Assembly (NCBI RefSeq): GCF_030929605.1
Contig: NZ_JAVFVS010000004.1
Span: 682,001-746,000, forward strand
Reading direction: 5' to 3'
Source of the DNA: Flavobacterium sp. LHD-80
Lineage (GTDB): Bacteria > Bacteroidota > Bacteroidia > Flavobacteriales > Flavobacteriaceae
Length of the DNA: 64,000 nucleotides
Below the pieces are notes generated by a model. It was not told the DNA's origin, made no database searches, and saw nothing but the letters and a program-made list of their open reading frames with translations. This document shows positions 19,701 through 30,100 of this stretch, piece after piece. A program made the translations under genes and the position numbers. Numbering within the stretch: the first letter of the stretch is position 1; each line of letters starts with the position of its first letter.

Positions 19701-20562
19701 AAATTCGTTTTCCGTCGCCACCAGCACTTGTAATATAATAATATGATTTTGAGTCAAATAAGTTAAGATTGGTCTGGCTTTCGGTATTCCAGTTCTCAAC
19801 TCCTTCAGCATAAAAAAGAATATAATCTTCGTTGTTGAAGATTCCGTCTGTTTCTCCAATGATCTGAATAGCGTTTTCAGTTAAATCATTTGGATACAAA
19901 GTGTTGTTAGACAGAGGCAACATTCGCCCTCCATTTCCATAAATTTTAATTCGTCTAGGATCTGTTTTACTTGCATCAAGCCCCAGACTCTGCAAAAATG
20001 ATTTTGATATTTTGTAAACGCCTGATTTTTCAACGTAAAAACGATACCAATCACCTGAAGCTAAAACAGAATTAGAAATAACACTTGTTTTTTGAGAAGA
20101 AAAAGTACTGTTGTTTTTTGATGATGTTCCGTTTGAAAAATACGAAAAAGACCTTATTCGTTTAAAACCATTTCCTTCTCGAATAATTGGTGAAAGTGAA
20201 AGAAAAATTTGCTTTTGATCTCTTGATGAAGTCGTTTTTAACGTTTCATTTGGTTTTTCGGGGATGTTTTCTGGAGTTAAATCGCCAAGATCATTAACTG
20301 AAATTGCTTCGTAAATAATATTCGACAATTGAATTGAAGAGTTCGCTGCGTAGCTCGATTCGGTTAAATTGAGGAGTAATGTTATGCTTTTTTTAGTAGT
20401 ATCATACCGAAAGCTGTTTCCTGAAAAATAAGGAATCGTAGTTTTGAAATCGCCAAAACTCATTTCTTTTTTGCCTTGCCAATCTATCGTTAAGCTCCCA
20501 TTTATCTGGGAAAAACCAAGAATCGGAATTAAAAAAAAATATAAAATTAGGGCTTGTTTCAT
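16726..20562 (-). CDS. porU: type IX secretion sortase PorU (C25 gingipain-type peptidase)
   Basis: 1278 residues with an N-terminal signal peptide (about 1-19). The C25 peptidase domain lies at about 550-910, with catalytic His789 in NYLGHGGEDG and Cys823 in TITCEFSRFDDP. The C-terminal ~90 residues form a T9SS C-terminal domain (NYPNPFSTYTQFWFSHN; GKGVYIYKL; EKLVIL). PorU cleaves the C-terminal signal of secreted cargo at the cell surface and links the cargo to lipid. It is divergent from gldJ and upstream of porV, the order known from gliding flavobacteria. Confidence 0.95.
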   Translation of the reverse strand: MKQALILYFFLIPILGFSQINGSLTIDWQGKKEMSFGDFKTTIPYFSGNSFRYDTTKKSITLLLNLTESSYAANSSIQLSNIIYEAISVNDLGDLTPENIPEKPNETLKTTSSRDQKQIFLSLSPIIREGNGFKRIRSFSYFSNGTSSKNNSTFSSQKTSVISNSVLASGDWYRFYVEKSGVYKISKSFLQSLGLDASKTDPRRIKIYGNGGRMLPLSNNTLYPNDLTENAIQIIGETDGIFNNEDYILFYAEGVENWNTESQTNLNLFDSKSYYYITSAGGDGKRISNLGQPSGNATLELNTFDDYQYHEIDQTNIAHLGRQWFGESFDINQEQEFTFAFPNLDTSVPAKIEVVAASAAFTPTSFAVSANGQSIGTINFNTLVSSSDIKFYTGKLAANTTFTGSESVKIKLTYNNNGVPGSRGYLDYINIIAKRKLLGNGKQFKFQYDLAGSTPGIVNYTIGNATGISQIWDITDIYNVSKVENSNQASFSLKASLGEIRKYIAIDASDYFTPLKESQSKVTNQNLKGTLFKNAQNSFQDIDYVIVSPKSLVSQAEKLAAFHRSYSNLNVKVISLENIYQEFSSGKQDISAIRNCIRYIYENASSPDKRIKYVNLFGDASYDYKDRISNNTNIVPIYHSLISNTTGEASFASDDFYGLMDAEEGNVTNFFGGIDIATGRMLVSDNAQANEMVNKVLEYHDTKSYGNWRNNFVLVSDDSDQSSDATLQSRQNALADVIATQKPFFNIDKIILDSYTQEASAGGSRYPKARTDLFNAFEKGALVFNYLGHGGEDGLASERIWEKSDGQNLNNQYKYPLFITITCEFSRFDDPTRPTAGEYTYWNPKGGAISMLTTIRSIGQFNAENFNDSLSKNLFSYGSNQYTTIAEALRISKNENPSSSSNVIFYIGDPAIMLAIPKPRINLTKINDIVISQAIPDFKSLSKIKISGEITDENNTLLSNYNGELATAIFDKLITASTLNNDGFSPSMSFKTLGETIFRGNATVTNGQFEFSFVVPRDIRINVDYGRISFYSKKNQTLENQSGYNTTIKIGGINENAPQDNISPKVKLYMNDETFVSGGITNDSPFLLAFLEDENGINTASGIGHDIVAILDGDVSNPYILNDYYQTKLDDYTNGNLRFPLRNLKAGLHTISFTAWDVYNNPVTSEIQFIVVGDESLSLTHVLNYPNPFSTYTQFWFSHNRPYEPLEVQVQVMTITGKVVWTKNQIITTEGFLSREITWDGKDDYGDRIGKGVYIYKLTVKSNLTNKKAEKYEKLVIL

Positions 20563-20644
20563 AGGTTGAGAAAACGAAATTATTTGTAAAATATTTTAGT
20601 AAGTAAAAATATAGTATTTAATGTTATAGTAATAATAAAAAGTA

Positions 20645-20652
20645 TATTTTTG
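20645..20652 (+). promoter_or_regulatory. possible -7 element for gldJ
   Basis: TATTTTTG matches TAnnTTTG in the AT-rich porU-gldJ divergent region, but I find no good TTG at the proper distance. The leader would be about 110 bases. Confidence 0.3.
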
Positions 20653-20768
20653 CGTTCGTAACTATAGGTTATTTTCTGGTAAAAAACAGCTAAATAAAAT
20701 TATTAGAACAGATGTTGCTAATTAAATGTTAATTATTATATTGCAACACCTAAATTTATCACCTAAGA

Positions 20769-22460
20769 ATGAGTATGAAAGTAAACAAAATTGTAGTCTT
20801 GCAATTAATGATGTCAATGGTATTGATGTTGGGCACGGCTAGTTGTAGCAAAAAATCGAGTTCCTCTCACGCTTCTCGAGCGACAGGATGGGATGTAGAT
20901 AGTCAGAATGGAACGGCTGCTAGAAATGCAGGGAAAAAACAACAGGCTGGTCCTGGTTTGGTTTTTGTTGAAGGAGGTACATTTACTATGGGTAAAGTAC
21001 AGGATGATGTTATGCACGATTGGAATAACACACCAACTCAACAACACGTTCAGTCATTCTATATGGATGAAACCGAAGTTACGAACGGTATGTACTTAGA
21101 ATACCTTGAGTGGTTGAAAAAAGTTTTCCCTCCAACAGAAGAAAATTACAAAAACATTTACGAGGGAGCATCTCCTGATACATTAGTATGGAGAAATCGT
21201 TTAGGATATAACGAAACGATGACTAATAACTATTTAAGACATCCTTCTTATGCTGAGTATCCTGTAGTTGGTGTAAATTGGATTCAGGCTGTTGAATTCA
21301 GTAAATGGAGAACAGACCGTGTAAACGAAGCTGTTTTAGAAAAAGACGGATACATCAAAAAAGGTGCTAAAACACAAGATGTAAGCGCTGAAAGTTTATT
21401 TAATACTGAGGCTTATTTAGCTTCTCCATCTACAACTTACGGTGGAAATGAAGAAATTGTATTAAAGAAAAACCCTAGCGGAAGAAGACCAAAAGCAGGA
21501 AAAGACGGAGTAGTTCCAGAAGAGAAAAATGTGTACGCACAACGTTCTTCAGGAGTTATTTTGCCAGAATACAGACTTCCTACTGAGGCTGAATGGGAAT
21601 ATGCTGCTGCTGCAGATGTTGGACAAAGAGAATACAACATTTACAAAGGACAAAAGAAATACCCTTGGTCTGGAGATTATACTCGTTCATCAAAACGTAA
21701 AAACAGAGGTGATCAATTGGCTAACTTTAAACAAGGAAACGGTGATTACGGTGGAATTGCAGGTTGGTCTGATGACGGAGCTGATATCACTAATAAAGTA
21801 AAAAGCTACGGAGCAAACGATTTTGGATTGTATGATATGGCTGGTAACGTTGCAGAATGGGTAGCTGATGTTTACAGACCTATTATTGATAACGAAGCAA
21901 ACGACTTCAACTACTTTAGAGGTAACCTTTATGCTAAAAACAAAATTGGCAAAGATGGTAAAATCGAAATCGTTTCAACTTCTAATATTAAGTATGATAC
22001 TTTAAGCAACGGTAAAATTGTAGCAAGAAATCTTCCGGGAGAAATTGCTCAGGTTCCTGTTGACGAACAAGAAACTTATTTAAGACAAAACTTTAGCACA
22101 AGTAATAATATCAACTATAGAGATGGTGATAAACAATCTTCTAGATATTTTGACTTCGGTGATTCAGAGTCTGGACCTAAAGCTGATCAAGCAATGTACA
22201 ACTCACCTAAACATAACGTTACAACTGACAGTTTAGGAAAAATGATCAGAAAGTATGACAACTCTAGTAAACGTACTACTTTGATTGATGATAAAGTAAG
22301 AGTTTACAAAGGAGGTTCTTGGAGAGACAGAGCTTACTGGTTAGACCCAGCTCAAAGAAGATATTTCCCTCAAGATATGGCAACTGATTACATTGGTTTC
22401 AGATGTGCAATGTCAAGAGTAGGATCTAAATCTGAAAAAAGAAAATCACCAAGGAATTAA
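20769..22460 (+). CDS. gldJ: gliding motility lipoprotein GldJ
   Basis: 563 residues. A lipoprotein signal ends at LGTASC (Cys26). A formylglycine-generating-enzyme/SUMF1-like domain spans most of the protein, with segments GLVFVEGGTFTMG, YRLPTEAEWEYAAAAD, YDMAGNVAEWVADVY and KGGSWRDRAYWLDPAQRRY. GldJ is a helically arranged outer-membrane lipoprotein required for gliding and for the T9SS motor components in F. johnsoniae. The fold resembles FGE but no sulfatase is nearby, and in this family the role is structural. The neighbours porU and porV support the assignment. The C-terminus ends in a basic tail (KSEKRKSPRN). Confidence 0.95.
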   Translation: MSMKVNKIVVLQLMMSMVLMLGTASCSKKSSSSHASRATGWDVDSQNGTAARNAGKKQQAGPGLVFVEGGTFTMGKVQDDVMHDWNNTPTQQHVQSFYMDETEVTNGMYLEYLEWLKKVFPPTEENYKNIYEGASPDTLVWRNRLGYNETMTNNYLRHPSYAEYPVVGVNWIQAVEFSKWRTDRVNEAVLEKDGYIKKGAKTQDVSAESLFNTEAYLASPSTTYGGNEEIVLKKNPSGRRPKAGKDGVVPEEKNVYAQRSSGVILPEYRLPTEAEWEYAAAADVGQREYNIYKGQKKYPWSGDYTRSSKRKNRGDQLANFKQGNGDYGGIAGWSDDGADITNKVKSYGANDFGLYDMAGNVAEWVADVYRPIIDNEANDFNYFRGNLYAKNKIGKDGKIEIVSTSNIKYDTLSNGKIVARNLPGEIAQVPVDEQETYLRQNFSTSNNINYRDGDKQSSRYFDFGDSESGPKADQAMYNSPKHNVTTDSLGKMIRKYDNSSKRTTLIDDKVRVYKGGSWRDRAYWLDPAQRRYFPQDMATDYIGFRCAMSRVGSKSEKRKSPRN

Positions 22461-22480
22461 GATTTAGAAATTCCAATATA

Positions 22481-22533
22481 AAAAATTCCAAATTCCAAAG
22501 CTGATATTCAGTCTGGAATTTGGAATTTTTTTA
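22481..22533 (+). terminator. terminator after gldJ
   Basis: 17-base perfect arms (AAAAATTCCAAATTCCA at 22481-22497 and 22514-22530) with a 16-base loop end in a T run, 20 bases past the stop. Confidence 0.85.
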
Positions 22534-22575
22534 TTGTTTTTTTTCTACTTTTATCATCTATTAAAAAAAATATAA

Positions 22576-23862
22576 ATGAATATTCAAGACATTCATAATC
22601 TGTTTCTGCAATGTAAATCGCTTTCAATTGATACTAGAAAAATTGAAAAGGATTCTATGTTTTTTGCTATTAAAGGAGAAAATTTTGATGCTAATACTTT
22701 TGCTGAAGAAGCATTAAAGTTGGGCGCATTGTTTGTTGTTATTGACAATGAATCATACTTTATTGATGAAAGAACTATTTTGGTTCAAAACAGTTTGGAG
22801 ACACTGCAAGAGCTGGCTAAATTTCACAGAGCTTATTTGAAATTGCCAATAGTAGCATTGACAGGAAGTAACGGAAAAACAACCACAAAAGAACTTATTA
22901 ATGTTGTTCTTTCTAAGAAATACAAAACAAAGGCTACAGTTGGGAATTTGAACAACCATATTGGTGTTCCTTTGACTTTGCTTTCATTTACTAAAGAAAC
23001 GGAAGTTGGAATCGTAGAAATGGGTGCAAATCATAAAAAAGAAATTGAATTTTTATGTGAAATTGCGCAGCCAAATTATGGGTATATTACCAATTTTGGA
23101 AAAGCGCATTTAGAAGGTTTTGGTGGAGTAGAAGGTGTAATTCAAGGAAAAAGTGAAATGTACCAGTATTTGGCAAAAAATAATAAAACTGCTTTTGTGA
23201 ATCTTGATGATCCAATTCAGATTGAAAAATCGGCTGGAATAAAATCATTTACTTTTGGACTGAATAATAAAGTGGCTGATTTAAATATCAAAAAAATCGA
23301 GGCAAATCCTTTTGTAGTAATCGATTATGATAATTTCAGTGTTGAATCGCATTTAATTGGTTTGTATAATTCAAATAACATAAACGCGGCAGTTTCTATT
23401 GGTCACTATTTTAAAGTGGCTGATGAAGCAGTTAAAGAAGCAATTGAGAATTATATTCCAGCGAATAACAGATCACAATTACTGAAAAAAGGTTCCAATC
23501 AAATTATTTTAGACGCTTATAATGCCAATCCAAGCAGTATGGCGGTTGCAATTGCTAATTTTTTACAATTGGACAATCAGAATAAAATAATGATTCTGGG
23601 CGATATGTTTGAATTAGGAGCAGAAAGCCCACAAGAGCATAAAATCATTGTAGAATCGTTGTCAAGTCAAACGGAATCAGTTTGTTATTTGATAGGAAAG
23701 ATGTTTTATGAGAATAAAATTTCGAACGATAAACTTCAGTTTTTTGAAACATTTGATGATTTTTCTAATTATTTAAAAACGCTTCATTTTGATAATAATA
23801 CAATTCTAATAAAAGGTTCTAGAGGAATGGCTTTGGAACGAACATTGGAGTATATTTCATAA
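22576..23862 (+). CDS. murF: UDP-N-acetylmuramoyl-tripeptide--D-alanyl-D-alanine ligase
   Basis: 428 residues, a three-domain Mur ligase. The ATP loop TGSNGKTTTKE is at about 96-106, VEMGANHKKEI is the central domain signature, and DAYNANPSSM is the C-terminal domain motif typical of MurF. It adds D-Ala-D-Ala to the UDP-MurNAc-tripeptide in cytoplasmic peptidoglycan synthesis. It follows gldJ as in other flavobacteria, but a strong terminator separates them. Confidence 0.95.
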   Translation: MNIQDIHNLFLQCKSLSIDTRKIEKDSMFFAIKGENFDANTFAEEALKLGALFVVIDNESYFIDERTILVQNSLETLQELAKFHRAYLKLPIVALTGSNGKTTTKELINVVLSKKYKTKATVGNLNNHIGVPLTLLSFTKETEVGIVEMGANHKKEIEFLCEIAQPNYGYITNFGKAHLEGFGGVEGVIQGKSEMYQYLAKNNKTAFVNLDDPIQIEKSAGIKSFTFGLNNKVADLNIKKIEANPFVVIDYDNFSVESHLIGLYNSNNINAAVSIGHYFKVADEAVKEAIENYIPANNRSQLLKKGSNQIILDAYNANPSSMAVAIANFLQLDNQNKIMILGDMFELGAESPQEHKIIVESLSSQTESVCYLIGKMFYENKISNDKLQFFETFDDFSNYLKTLHFDNNTILIKGSRGMALERTLEYIS

Positions 23863-23897
23863 AAAAAAGCCATTCGCAACAACGAATGGCTTTTTTT
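23862..23897. terminator. bidirectional terminator between murF and the glucan-locus regulator
   Basis: Perfect 15-base arms (AAAAAAAGCCATTCG and complement) with a 6-base loop have A/T tracts on both sides, serving the convergent murF and the regulator gene. Confidence 0.9.
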
Positions 23898-23899
23898 AT

Positions 23900-26770
23900 T
23901 TAAATACTCATCAAGAATCCGATTAAATTTTCTTTTTTATTCAGTCCGAGTTTTTTTCTCAGACGGTATCGGGCTAACTCAACTCCACCGGTTGATATAT
24001 TCATGATTTCTGCAATTTCTTTTGTCGACATATTCATTAATAAATAAGTCGATAAATCAAGTTCACGTGGTGAAATAGTTGGATATTTCTCTTTTAGTCG
24101 TTTTAAGAATTCGAAATGCACGTTCTTGATGTGTTTTTCCAGATCTTTCCAGCTTTTATCTGTATTTACTTCTTTCACAATACTTTTATTCAGCTTGCTG
24201 ACTTGAAACTTCGTTGAATCATCAAGTGCTTCAACGTCAATCTCTTTTAACTTGTGAATAATTCCGTTTAAAATTTTATTTTTCTTTACAACTTGTAAAG
24301 AGTTGTTAACTAGTTCTTTATCTTTTGCTAAGATTTTAATTTGAAGCTTATCATTCTTCAGCTTTTCAATTTCTTTTTCAAGATCGTATTGTTCTTGTCT
24401 AATTCTGGATTCTTTTTCAAGATACAATCTTCTTTGTTCGATCGTTTCGTAGTATTTGTTTTTTCTGATCTTCATTTTAATTCTATCAGAAATCACATAA
24501 ATAGCAATTATTATTAAAATAAAGTAAATCATTAACGCTAAGAAATGTCGGTACCATGGTGGAGAAACGGTAAAAGATATTGTCGACGGCTCAGATTGAA
24601 TTCCGTAACTGTTTCTTACCTTAACTTTCATAGTGTATTCGCCTTCGCGAAGGTTGGTATATTCTTTTATAGAAATAGTTGACCAATTGCTCCATTTGTC
24701 GTCAAAAGGCTCTAATTGATATGAGAACTCGACATTCTCCAAATTTTCATAAGTAGGCGATGAAAATGTAAAACGAACATGGTTTGATGAATATGGAATT
24801 CGGATATTTTCAATTTTGTTCTGATTGTTTCCTAAGATAATGGTGTCGCCGGGAAATGAAAAACTTCGAATAAAGGCTTTTGGTTTGGTAACAAAATTAT
24901 TAAGCAATTCAGGGTCATAATGTGCTAATCCGTCTGTTAATCCAATGAAAATATTGTTTGAATCAATGGTGTTAACCGATAAATAACTGCTAACTAAATT
25001 ACCAGTCAAATTTGAAAATGGCGCAACAATATTAGTATAATAGTTGTTCTTTTTCATTAAAACACCTAGAGACTCATCAAAAGCATACCATAAATTAGAT
25101 TGAGAATCTTGGGTTAAGCTATTAATAACAGGAATGTTTTTGAACAATTTAGACATGTTTTTGTCTTCATAAAATAAATCTTGTTCTTTAGAATATTTAT
25201 GAAAATGATTGTTTGTCTGAAAGTATAATTGATTATCAATTTTTTGAATACTTCCAATGTTTTTATATTGGGATGTAAGCTGATCAATTTTTTTAATAGA
25301 AGAAAATCGAGTTAAATCGCTACTAAGTGACATTCGGTATATGGATTCGTCTTTTTTAAGCCATAAAAAAGAATCATCAAGCTCAAAGCTGTTTGAAGAT
25401 TTATCAAATCCGATAACTTGATTTTTATGTACTAAACCGTTTGCTGTTTTTTGAAAAATGGCAAAACCATCATAATTGGAGCCAATAAAAAAGCCAGGAT
25501 GATTTGGAATGCTCTTAAAGCCGAAATATCCTTTAGAATCGATCGTATTAGTTACTTTTCCTCCTGAAATCACTAATGCTCCACGGTTGTTTGAACAAAT
25601 CAATTGGTTGTCTATTACCTGAACATTCCAAGACTGAGCTGTTGTTCCTTCAACAAGTTTAAAAGTATCTTCTTTAAAACTGTTGTTCCATGCATGATAA
25701 AAAACTCCTTGGTTTGTTGCAACATATAGATTGCCTTGATGTATAACTGAGGCATAAACAGTACTAATGTCATAACTGAAACCGAAATAAGTAAACGGAG
25801 AACCTTCATTTACGAATGCGATACCGTTGTCAAGACCAAGCCAAAGATTGTTTTTGTTATCAATAAAAGAAGTTAAAACCGTATTGTTTTGCAGGCCTTT
25901 CTTTCGATTTAAATGCTGGATAATTTTTCCGTTATAATCACAAATTGCTATTCCGTCCAAAACCGAATTTAAAACAATGAAGCTATTGTTAATTGTAACG
26001 CCTCCTAATGAATTGTTCTTTTTTACAAAGTTATTAGCTTCGGTGTTCCATGGTTTTACAGTGTTGTTTTCATAAATAAATAAGCCTTTTTCAAGAGTTA
26101 TTACTAAGATTTTATCTTTTGTCAGGCTGTACATTGCCCAAATCTCAGTATTGTTAAAGCTTGTTGTATTTGGTAAGCTGTAAAGTTTTCCGTTTTTATA
26201 TTCTAATATTCCTTTTTCAATGTCCTGAAAATAAAGCTTATTGTTTACCACAAATGAAAACTGAAATCGTTTAGGTGCTTTTAGAATAGTCAGTTTGTTG
26301 TTTTTAAAGATATAGGCTCTCGCAAAAGACTGAAAAATCGTCTGATTTCCAAAAGAATGAATCTTCCAGATAAAGTCGATTATTTTGATTTTGTTTTTAT
26401 CAACCTGCTTTGATAATGATGTGTATTGCAATCTTCCTTTTTCGTTTGGTTTAAAGTATCCAAACTCATTATAACCACCCACAAATATTTTTCCGTCATT
26501 GGCAATTTTCAAGCAACGTACAGAAGTTAAATTCGGAAGCGGATATTTTCTCCACGAAGAACCATCAAACTGTAAAAGACCATTATTGTTCGCAAAATAA
26601 AGGTTTCCGTTCTTGTCTTGTCCAATATTCCAGTTTTGAGTTCCTCCTTTATATTCATTTCGTTTGTAATTTCTTACATCAGGAAGTCCAATGTTTTTAA
26701 CTTGGCCAAAAAAACTGATTGTGAATAATGTAAAAAAAGTAATAATAAAATATGATTTTGTCAATTTCAT
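23900..26770 (-). CDS. membrane-spanning beta-propeller sensor with LuxR-type DNA-binding domain (glucan locus regulator)
   Basis: 956 residues. The signal peptide ends near FFGQ (about residue 22). Periplasmic regulator-propeller repeats follow (NGLLQFDGSSWRKYPL, NLWLGLDNGIAFV and others) to about residue 650. A Y_Y_Y domain spans about 664-734 and one membrane segment about 743-763. A cytoplasmic coiled coil (about 775-890) and a LuxR-type HTH (about 896-956, SPRELDLSTYLLMNMSTKEI) follow. No histidine kinase or receiver domain is present, so one chain probably senses an oligosaccharide outside and binds DNA inside. It is divergent from susC, so control of the adjacent glucan locus is likely. 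Confidence 0.88.
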   Translation of the reverse strand: MKLTKSYFIITFFTLFTISFFGQVKNIGLPDVRNYKRNEYKGGTQNWNIGQDKNGNLYFANNNGLLQFDGSSWRKYPLPNLTSVRCLKIANDGKIFVGGYNEFGYFKPNEKGRLQYTSLSKQVDKNKIKIIDFIWKIHSFGNQTIFQSFARAYIFKNNKLTILKAPKRFQFSFVVNNKLYFQDIEKGILEYKNGKLYSLPNTTSFNNTEIWAMYSLTKDKILVITLEKGLFIYENNTVKPWNTEANNFVKKNNSLGGVTINNSFIVLNSVLDGIAICDYNGKIIQHLNRKKGLQNNTVLTSFIDNKNNLWLGLDNGIAFVNEGSPFTYFGFSYDISTVYASVIHQGNLYVATNQGVFYHAWNNSFKEDTFKLVEGTTAQSWNVQVIDNQLICSNNRGALVISGGKVTNTIDSKGYFGFKSIPNHPGFFIGSNYDGFAIFQKTANGLVHKNQVIGFDKSSNSFELDDSFLWLKKDESIYRMSLSSDLTRFSSIKKIDQLTSQYKNIGSIQKIDNQLYFQTNNHFHKYSKEQDLFYEDKNMSKLFKNIPVINSLTQDSQSNLWYAFDESLGVLMKKNNYYTNIVAPFSNLTGNLVSSYLSVNTIDSNNIFIGLTDGLAHYDPELLNNFVTKPKAFIRSFSFPGDTIILGNNQNKIENIRIPYSSNHVRFTFSSPTYENLENVEFSYQLEPFDDKWSNWSTISIKEYTNLREGEYTMKVKVRNSYGIQSEPSTISFTVSPPWYRHFLALMIYFILIIIAIYVISDRIKMKIRKNKYYETIEQRRLYLEKESRIRQEQYDLEKEIEKLKNDKLQIKILAKDKELVNNSLQVVKKNKILNGIIHKLKEIDVEALDDSTKFQVSKLNKSIVKEVNTDKSWKDLEKHIKNVHFEFLKRLKEKYPTISPRELDLSTYLLMNMSTKEIAEIMNISTGGVELARYRLRKKLGLNKKENLIGFLMSI

Positions 26771-27047
26771 AAAAATTTTCAGAATTTTTAAATTTTGAGC
26801 GTTAAATGCCTTGTCTGTAGTGTTTTATAAAGTAAATCTCGCTACTATCTCGTTGTAGAAAGCTATTTTATTGATAAAAATAAGCAATCTTATACAACTG
26901 TAGTGTTTATTTTTATAATTAACATTTCGATAACATCTTAATTTTTAATTTTAAATTACTGTAAGTCAAATATTTGAAAAAAAAATGATGTGTTTTTGTA
27001 ATGTATAAAAAATTGAGTTGATGTGTTTTTGTAGTGAAATTTACTTG

Positions 27048-27076
27048 TTGATAGTAAAAAAATAACATTATTATTG
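27048..27076 (+). promoter_or_regulatory. promoter for the susC-led operon
   Basis: TTG at 27048-27050 and TATTATTG at 27069-27076 (one mismatch to TAnnTTTG) are 18 bases apart, 39 bases before the susC start. The 345-base AT-rich region upstream (26771-27115) is the only place for the regulator to act between the divergent genes. Confidence 0.5.
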
Positions 27077-27115
27077 CATCAAATTACTAATTAATTAACC
27101 AAAATTTTTAGAAAA

Positions 27116-30100
27116 ATGAAATTAACAAAATTACTTATTTTTTGTATTTCATCTCTGTTATTCTCGGTTATAGCTGTGGCTCAGGATGTCACGGTAAACG
27201 GAATAATAAACGATGAAAGTGGAATGCCAGTTCCTGGTGCAACTGTAGTATTAAAAGGTACAAAAAAGTCTACTGCATCAGACTTTGACGGAAAATTCCA
27301 AATTCAAGTACCGTCAAATGGTGTTTTGACAGTTACTTTTATTGGTTACAGCACAATTAGCGAAGCTGTAAACGGAAGAACAAAAATTACATTTCAATTA
27401 AAACCAGAATCACAGTCATTAAATGAGGTTGTGGTTGTTGGATACGGTACTCAAAAGAAATCAGTAGTTACTGGAGCAATTTCTAGCGTTAAAGCTGCAG
27501 ATTTAGAGAAAGTACCAAACGGGCGTGTTGAGCAGTCTTTACAAGGTAGAGTAGCAGGGGTTTCTGTTGCATCTACTTCTGGACAGCCTGGTTCAGCTTC
27601 GAAGGTACGTATTAGAGGTATAACTACTTTTAGAGAAGGTGGAAATGATCCTCTATGGGTTATTGATGGTATTGCAGTAGATGCTGGTGCAATTGGTTTC
27701 ATCAATCAAAGTGATATCGAGTCTATCGAGGTTCTTAAAGATGCTGCTTCAGCTGCTATCTACGGTACTCGTGCTGCGACTGGGGTTATCTTAGTTACTA
27801 CTAAAAAAGGTAAATCTGGTAAAATTTCTGTAAACTACAATGGTTTTGCAGGTATTTCTGGACCAGCTAAAAAATTGAATTTGCTTAATGCTACACAGTA
27901 TGGAGCAATTATGAATGAAAAATCTTTAGCAGACGGAGGTCCTGTTAAATATGCTAATCCAAATTCTTTAGGTAAAGGAACAGATTGGCAAGATGCAATC
28001 TTTAATGATTCAGCTTTCAGATACACGCACGAATTAAGCTTCAGCGGTGGTGGTGAAAAATCTACTTTCTATGCTTCTTTCGGAATCCAAGATCAAGAAG
28101 GTATTGTTACAACGGATATTTCTAACTACACAAAGAAAAATTTCCGTTTAAACTCAACTCACAAAATTTCTGAGTACTTTACTTTTGGTCAAACTTTTGG
28201 ATATACACACCAAAAATCGGCTTCACTTGGAAATACAAATAGTGAGTTTGGAGGACCTTTAAGTTCTGCAATCAACTTAGATCCTATTACTCCATTAGTT
28301 GAAACAGATCCTGCTATCACTAACACAGGTTTTTATACTAATCCAAATGTTGTTAGAGACGCAAATGGAAATCCTTACGGAATTTCTACTTTAGTTCAGC
28401 AAGAGATGAGTAATCCATTAGCTTATACTCAAACAAGATTAGGTGGTTACAACTGGTCTGATGATTTTGTTGGAAATGCTTACTTAGAGGCTAACATTAC
28501 ATCACACTTGAAATTCAGAACTACTCTTGGTGGTAAATTAGCTTACTGGGGAAGTCAAGCATTTACTCCTGTTTTCTTCTTAAATCCAAACGTTAAAGCT
28601 GATAGAAACAATTACAATCAGAACAATGAGAAATCATTTGCTTGGACTCTTGAAAACATTTTAACTTACTCTAATAAATTTGGTGATCATACTGTAAATG
28701 TATTAGCTGGACAAGGTGCTTATGTAGAAAACATTGGTACTACTGTTAATACTACAATGTTTGGACTTCCAATCACTAGCTATAAAGATGCTTCTTGGAA
28801 CTTCGATATTCCACAAACAGATAGATCAACATCTACTAGCGATAAAACAGAGCACAAATTAGCTTCATTGTTCTTACGTGCTAACTACGATTTTCAAGAG
28901 AAATATCTTTTCACAGGGATCGTTCGTCGTGATGGATCAACTCGTTTTGGTGAAAACAAAAAATTCGGAGTTTTCCCTTCATTCTCTTTAGGATGGGTTA
29001 TTTCGAAAGAAGGATTCTGGAAAGAAAACAATGTAGTTAATACATTAAAATTACGTGGAGGTTACGGAGTTGTTGGTAACGATAACATCGATGATTTCAA
29101 ATACAGAGCTTTAGTTGTTGGAGGTTATAACTATGCAGTAGGAAATAATGGTAATATCACAACAGGTTACGGTAACTCTACTTTGCCAAATGCTGATTTA
29201 GGATGGGAAGAAACTGCACAAACAACAGTTGGTCTTGATGCAAAACTATTCAATGATTTCACACTTGCTGTAGATTACTACAAAAAAACTACTTCAGGAA
29301 TTTTAAGAAACGTTGTTATTCCTGGTTATGTTGGAGTTGTTGATGCACCTTCTGCTAATATTGCAGATATGGACAACAGCGGTTTTGAGATTGAATTAGG
29401 TTACAAGAAAAGACTTGGTGATTTTAACTTAGGAGTTAACGGTAACGTTGCTTACTTGAAAAACGAAATCACTTATGTAGGTTCATCTACAAATTACATT
29501 GTTGGAGATGCTAGTTTCCAGTCTATGGGACCTGTTACAAGAACTCAAGTTGGACATTCTTTCAATGAATTTTATGGATACAAAACTGCAGGAATCTTTC
29601 AAAACGAAGGAGAAGTTGCAGCTTACAAAAATGCATCAGGAGGTTTAATCCAGCCAAATGCTAAGCCTGGAGATTTCCGTTGGGTAGATTCAAATGGTGA
29701 TGGAGCTATTTCTGATGATGACAAACAATTTTTAGGAACTAACTTGCCTAAATATACTTTTGGTCTTACAGTAAACTTAGATTACAAAAACTTTGATTTC
29801 ATGGCCTTTACTCAAGGATCTGCTGGAAGCAAAATTTTCCAAGGGTTAAGAAGACTTGATATCTTGAATGCAAACTACCAGACAAAAGCTTTAGAGCGTT
29901 GGGTTGGTGAAGGAACTTCAAATGATTATCCAAGATTAAGTAATAACGATCCAAATAAAAACTTCACTAACATGTCTGATTTTTATTTAGAAAATGGTAA
30001 TTACTTACGCTTAAAAATCGTTCAGCTTGGATACACAATGCCAAGTACAATATCATCTAAAATTGGTGCAGATAAAGTTCGTTTTTACTTAACAGGAGAA

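Noticed and set aside
20769..22460. Formylglycine-generating enzyme for sulfatase activation
   Set aside because: The domain is FGE-like, but the lipoprotein signal and the porU/porV neighbourhood identify GldJ, and no sulfatase gene is nearby.
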